The position numbers and the translations under genes were made by a program. Below, one piece after another: positions 59,543 through 64,000 of a DNA stretch of 64,000 bases. Positions within the stretch are counted from its first letter, which is position 1, and each line of letters starts with the position of its first letter. This DNA comes from Channa striata (lineage: Eukaryota; Chordata; Actinopteri; Anabantiformes; Channidae), in assembly GCA_033026295.1 (NCBI GenBank), contig CM065171.1, positions 5,907,957 to 5,971,956 on the forward strand, read 5' to 3'. The notes beneath the pieces were generated by a model, which saw only the letters and a program-made list of their open reading frames with translations, ran no database searches and was not told where the DNA came from.

Positions 59543-62500
59543 GTGAGTTCTGCAGCTTCCACTGCTGCGGTCTTGCAGCGGCGCTGCTAACGTTAGCCCG
59601 AGACGTTTCCTTTGCTCTGAATGGTGGTAACGGTGGTAAGAAGTCCGCACACATTTCGGCGGTGTTGCGGTGTTTCACTTGGCGGTAAAGGTTCACGTCA
59701 CCTAGGCTGATATTATTGCGCGTATATGAATATTGAAACGCTTTTGTCTAATTCGGCGCGACCGTAGTCCGCCAATAAACACTTCCAATCAATCCCAATG
59801 TCAACTTTTCCAGTCGATGTCTGTTGCTCAGCAGTCGAACCTGTAACATTAACGTTATTAAAATGTATAATTGTGCCGTGTTTGGAATGGGTGGATTATT
59901 ATAGGAGCTGCCAAAATGAGGACTTGTCCTGCATTATCCTCAAAACGGCTTAAGACGCAAACTGCTTTGAATGCACTTTTTCCCGGAGTAGTGGAAAATT
60001 AAAATCCAGAATTTTAAAACGCGATTTGGCGTGAAAATCTCAAGAAACCATTTTGCATCGGGACAAACGTTAACACTACTTATATATTTTTAAAGTATTT
60101 ACCGCATAAGTGGATTTGTTGTAGAGTTTCAGGGTTTTAGTGACTCGGTTATTGACGTCTAACGTTACTGTAATTACATGACCTCTGTTTATGCGCTCAG
60201 CTGGCGCAGAGACTGCGAACTGGTTCCAGTGTTTGCCACGTCTGGCCGGGATCTGGGGCAGGTTACTGGGTTCACTGGGAGTGAGACAGTCATCTTTCAC
60301 ATGTTCTACTTTTCTCCCATGAAAGCCTTGAAGTTCAGCTCGTGTGGGAGGATTTCTTTATGACAGACAGGTCACAGGGAGGGCCTGGCGTTGTGTGGCA
60401 TGCAGTTAGTCCACAAGGTCTATAGATCAAACTGGATGGTGACAGGAAGCCTAAACCCGGAGGCAGCTGGACAGCTTCAGCATACGTTACAATGCGATTC
60501 TCTGGAGACACTGTTGGGAAGATGTCCACGTGGACGCAGGAGGTCAGGTTCAACTACAGACAAGCGCCCACAGGGGCTGGTAGGTGTTCAGTGTCTCTTC
60601 GTCCAAGGACGGGTCAGGGTTGTGTGAGTTTAAAGGGCACGTTTCTTTTTCAGTCCGACTGTTGCAGGATTCCGCTGGTTGTGACCTCAGTGTCGCTGTT
60701 TGCGTGTTTCCATGTGTAGCCACAGTCTGTTCACTTAGTCTGCTTGTTGCTGGTGCTTAGCAGAGATCTCTTAAGGAGCAGTGCCAGTTTGATTACTGGT
60801 CTCTCTATCCCAACCTGCACACATTGCTGTCAGCATTTCACTCTCAAGTGATTCCGACCAGAGCTTCCAAAGCTGCGAGTTCTACTAAAACTAGACCGTG
60901 GAATGTGAAAATGCATGGTTCCTGAATTATTCGTGGCAGTTTCTTATGTTTTCTCTGCGTTATAGATTGCAGATTAAAGATTAAATGTGAACAACTTTGA
61001 AAAGGTGCCATGTGCTGTTGTTGTGAACAATGTGTGTGGCTGCTGAGAAGATGCCGTGATGTACTGTAAACCAGCCAGTGGTGGTAAACTTCACTGCTGG
61101 TCACAGTCCTTGACACATGATCTGGTAAATTTGTGTAAATCATTGCACTCTACGTTAATATTATTTGTACCTTGATCCAGTTTTGGTGGAACATATTGTT
61201 TGCTGGTCTATAACAAATAATGTTTCCTCGGCCTTCCTCAGGGCAAGACAGAAAAAGTTCTCTGTCTGGTCACATGGTGTCATGCATCTGAAGCCACTGT
61301 ATCTTATGACAATTGCAGCACCTTTTGAAGTGAGGTTGGGTTTCTGGCAAAGGGACTAGTAAACTGACTTGGCAAAGGATTTGGGGCAAAACATTGTATA
61401 TTTTTTTGCCTAATAGCTGGTTGTAAAGATCCCCACGCCTTTTATTGCTGTAGACGTGCAGGCAGAGTGGGTTGACACCACTCCACAATTTTGTGACCAT
61501 GAGTCTTGCTTTGCTCCAAGTTTTGTGTCATAGTGTAGTTGGACTGGGCTTTAGATCGGCAGTACACTGCTGCAGACAAACAGCCATGTCACCAGTTTTA
61601 GATTTTTTGCAACCATCCCTTCTAGTCTGCACATAGAGGACACATGTTTTTTGTAGAAATTAAAGGTTTTTGTTTATAGTGGAAATAAATAATATACATC
61701 TTTCAAGATATATGTTTCAGCTTTCTACATCTTGTTGGAGATGTTGAAGAGATCAGATGTAGAGTTAACAAAAATTCTTGTTGACACAATAATGGTTTTA
61801 TTGGACTTCAAAAAGGCACTGTATTGGTGCATTGTGCTCTGATCAGACTGCCTTTAAATATGTCTTCTTTCTATCATATGCAGTTGATCATATGCTGTAT
61901 TTTTCTCTACATTGCATCTGGCAAATTTACACATATTTTTTCAGTCCTCAGTGCAAAGACTCAAACTCATAAAAATGCAAGAGGTTTGGAGTCACTGTGA
62001 CTATTGTCAGAGATAGATGAAAACAATATTGCTGAGAAAATAATTTTGGCATAATTTCACAGCTCTGTATCGACCCTGTGTATCAGTCTAACTTTATAAA
62101 GCATGACTCATCCTCTGCAGCAGAGGGAGAAAGTATGGTGCTTGGCTGCTTGAGATGTAAATTTTTCTTGGCTTTTTTCCCAAGACGTACACACACACAG
62201 ATACACCCTCACCCTCCCTCTTTATGTAAGTGTTGACATGTCTGCTGACTTTGAAACTCTGTTGTGGCTTGTTTAATTTTCTCTGCATCAGAAAGAAAAG
62301 CATCGAAACAGATGTGTTATCTCTCTCTGTTTAGCTTCATCTTTTGCATTGTGTTTTCTCAGTTTGGTACAGCGGCTCTTATTATGACAGTTTTTGAAAA
62401 CACATCCACTGTAATAAAACTCCGATTTAAAATGGAGGAATGCACCTCATATCTGGAAAGCAGCTGCTGAGGTCCGATGTCTTCTGGTGCGTTTTTATGT

Positions 62501-64000
62501 GTGGACTGTAATTCTGCAGACAGGAAGCTAACAGATGTCAGTGTACTTCCATTTTGCTCTGTGATTCTCTTTGTTTTGGGAATGTAAAGCTCAGTTGGTT
62601 AAAGTCACAATTAAAAAAAGGCTTTTTTGTAAGAGATTTCAAGATTTCAATGTTAAAATTTATGGTCACCATTGTATGAAATAACAATGTATTTGTTTCT
62701 TTAAGTTTCTCTCTACTAAGTGTAGTAGCTTCTACCATTAGTGGAGGCTGGTTCTGGCACAAGCAATTTGCAGAGAAAGATGCTTACACATACTGGATGA
62801 TACTTGGAAAATAAAAGACATTGCATGCTCACATTTCATGCAAAGCTGAAGACTAGTTTTAATTCTGAGTTCAGTTTCTCTCTGTTGGACAGCGTTCTTG
62901 ACTGTCTTTGGTCTCCTACATTTTTCATCGATGGCTTCAGTGCCCTGTAATAGTGTGGAAGCACATCATGCTTTTAATTCTAATTGCAATTCATATTTAA
63001 GTTGGTAATTTGAAAATGCAAAGTGGCAATTTAATCCTGAATTCAGTTAAAATTATTTTATATTATTTTAAAATAAAACTAAATTAATTGAATTTCAAAA
63101 TGCCATTGCTTTTTGTATTATCTTTACAATTGGAAATTAATTTTCAATTGCCAATTCAATATGCAGTCTTATTCATGCAGTTTCAAAATGTATTATTCCA
63201 TTGACAATTATTAAAAGTTGCAGTTCAATCTTCAATTAAGTTTGAATTATTTTTGATTAAAGAAACTGAAAGCTAAATCAACTGCATGTCATATTGCCAT
63301 GGTTTTCTCATGTCTTTATTCTAAAGTGCAGAAAAAAAGCAGCTAACACCCCCTTTATGTTTGCATTCTCATTTCCTCTTCATCACGTTCTGTTGGTGTC
63401 AAAATTTAAATGGCAATGCAATCTGTCAGTCCTCTCGTCAAGGCGGAACCCCAGCTGCACCTGGCATGACCCGCCCCTGCAGCCTCTGATTGGCTAACAA
63501 TAGCTATAAGTTCTACGTACCCTCCTACCTGTTCCTTTCATAAATGCAACGCAGACGTACGTATCCACAAGATCCGCGGTATCAAATTTAACAAACGGCA
63601 ATAGATCTTTTACACAAAAGACAGAAGTACATAGCGAATGCATAAACCTTTTTCCGCTTAATTCTGTACAAGGCGGTGACACAGTAACAATGATTTGCAG
63701 CACTGTTTTCAACTTCTCTGATGATTAATTAAACGATTGTATCTGTATAGGTACAAGGATAAACGTTCATAAAGCAAGACGTTTAGTCAGGTTGCTGTAT
63801 TGTAAGATTTTAGATTAAATTAATATACAAACTAACAATCTTTGCACACTCACCTCAATAAGACTTTTTATTTCTGAAACACCTAATAGTCAATTTGTAA
63901 TACATACTATTAGTCTTTTGTCTTTGTCCTGTCTTAGTTTTTTTTTTTTTTTTTAGTATTGTATAGAAATGTGTTGTCTTGTGTTCTATTTCTATCGTTG
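59543..64000 (+). other. Intron-like sequence of the downstream gene
   Basis: It starts with a CpG-rich stretch to about 59780, then becomes AT-rich with no exon supported by both splice sites and protein similarity. Open frames around 60335-60630 overlap on both strands and resemble no family I know. The stretch ends with a T-run near 63939. Confidence 0.4.
62970..63260. repeat. AATTG-rich dispersed repeat, copy 2
   Basis: It has the same motif style as 15590-15780: TTTTCAATTGCCAATTCAATATG near 63150 against TTTTCAATTGGCAATTCAATATA near 15613, and both end near AAACTGAA(A/T)G(C/G). The shared order suggests one dispersed family rather than chance AT-richness. Confidence 0.55.

Noticed and set aside
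60335..60630. Coding exon in the last 5 kb, from overlapping open frames on both strands
   Set aside because: No splice pair and no recognised family; the CpG-rich composition alone lengthens open frames.
1..64000. CRISPR array, prokaryotic operon or integrated phage
   Set aside because: No regularly spaced repeat array, no ribosome-binding sites or compact gene runs; all genes are intron-rich vertebrate genes.

Overview
The window is teleost nuclear DNA. It has AT-rich introns with GT/AG junctions, many fish-type transposable elements, and an NLR gene carrying the FISNA-NACHT exon and a C-terminal B30.2 domain, a layout characteristic of bony fish. No prokaryotic, organellar or intact viral genes were seen. 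The species cannot be fixed from the sequence alone; the repeat content would suit a percomorph-like fish, but that is an inference.

Layout from left to right. 1-6.2 kb: gene-free, with a decayed Tc1-like transposon at 2.8-4.0 kb. 6.3-12.4 kb: glo1 (glyoxalase I) on the minus strand, six coding exons and an intact 180-aa frame; its introns hold a MITE, an hAT-like element with a nested SINE, and an inverted repeat around a CRE/CCAAT pair. 12.4-16.3 kb: gene-free, with a 75-bp second copy of the glo1 promoter/5'UTR and a candidate promoter for the next gene. 16.35-28.85 kb: a plus-strand NLR gene with exons for PYD, linker, FISNA-NACHT, five LRR modules, a short junction exon and PRY-SPRY. Its introns carry a DIRS-like element, a second copy of the glo1 MITE, a Rex6/Dong-like LINE remnant and an L2 tail. 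30.5-50.0 kb: eprs1, the bifunctional glutamyl/prolyl-tRNA synthetase, minus strand, 35 coding exons, about 1655 aa, with five WHEP repeats. 51.5-58.1 kb: tdp1, tyrosyl-DNA phosphodiesterase 1, plus strand, 15 coding exons, about 622 aa. It is head-to-head with eprs1 across about 1.4 kb. 59.3-64.0 kb: a CpG-rich start region with a ZNF143-like motif, an untranslated first exon and a consensus donor, then intron-like sequence to the window end; the gene's coding part lies outside.

The three housekeeping genes work separately: methylglyoxal detoxification, aminoacylation of tRNA-Glu and tRNA-Pro, and repair of topoisomerase I-DNA adducts. The NLR is a predicted cytosolic innate sensor or inflammasome scaffold. 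The most notable result is that roughly 7.4 kb of coding sequence in glo1, eprs1 and tdp1 is frame-perfect, while the NLR carries five separate single-base losses, several of them at short homopolymers. It is therefore either a young pseudogene or a multicopy locus that was poorly polished in the assembly. I found no convincing wholly new biological system. Exon boundaries were assigned by eye from splice consensus and family similarity.
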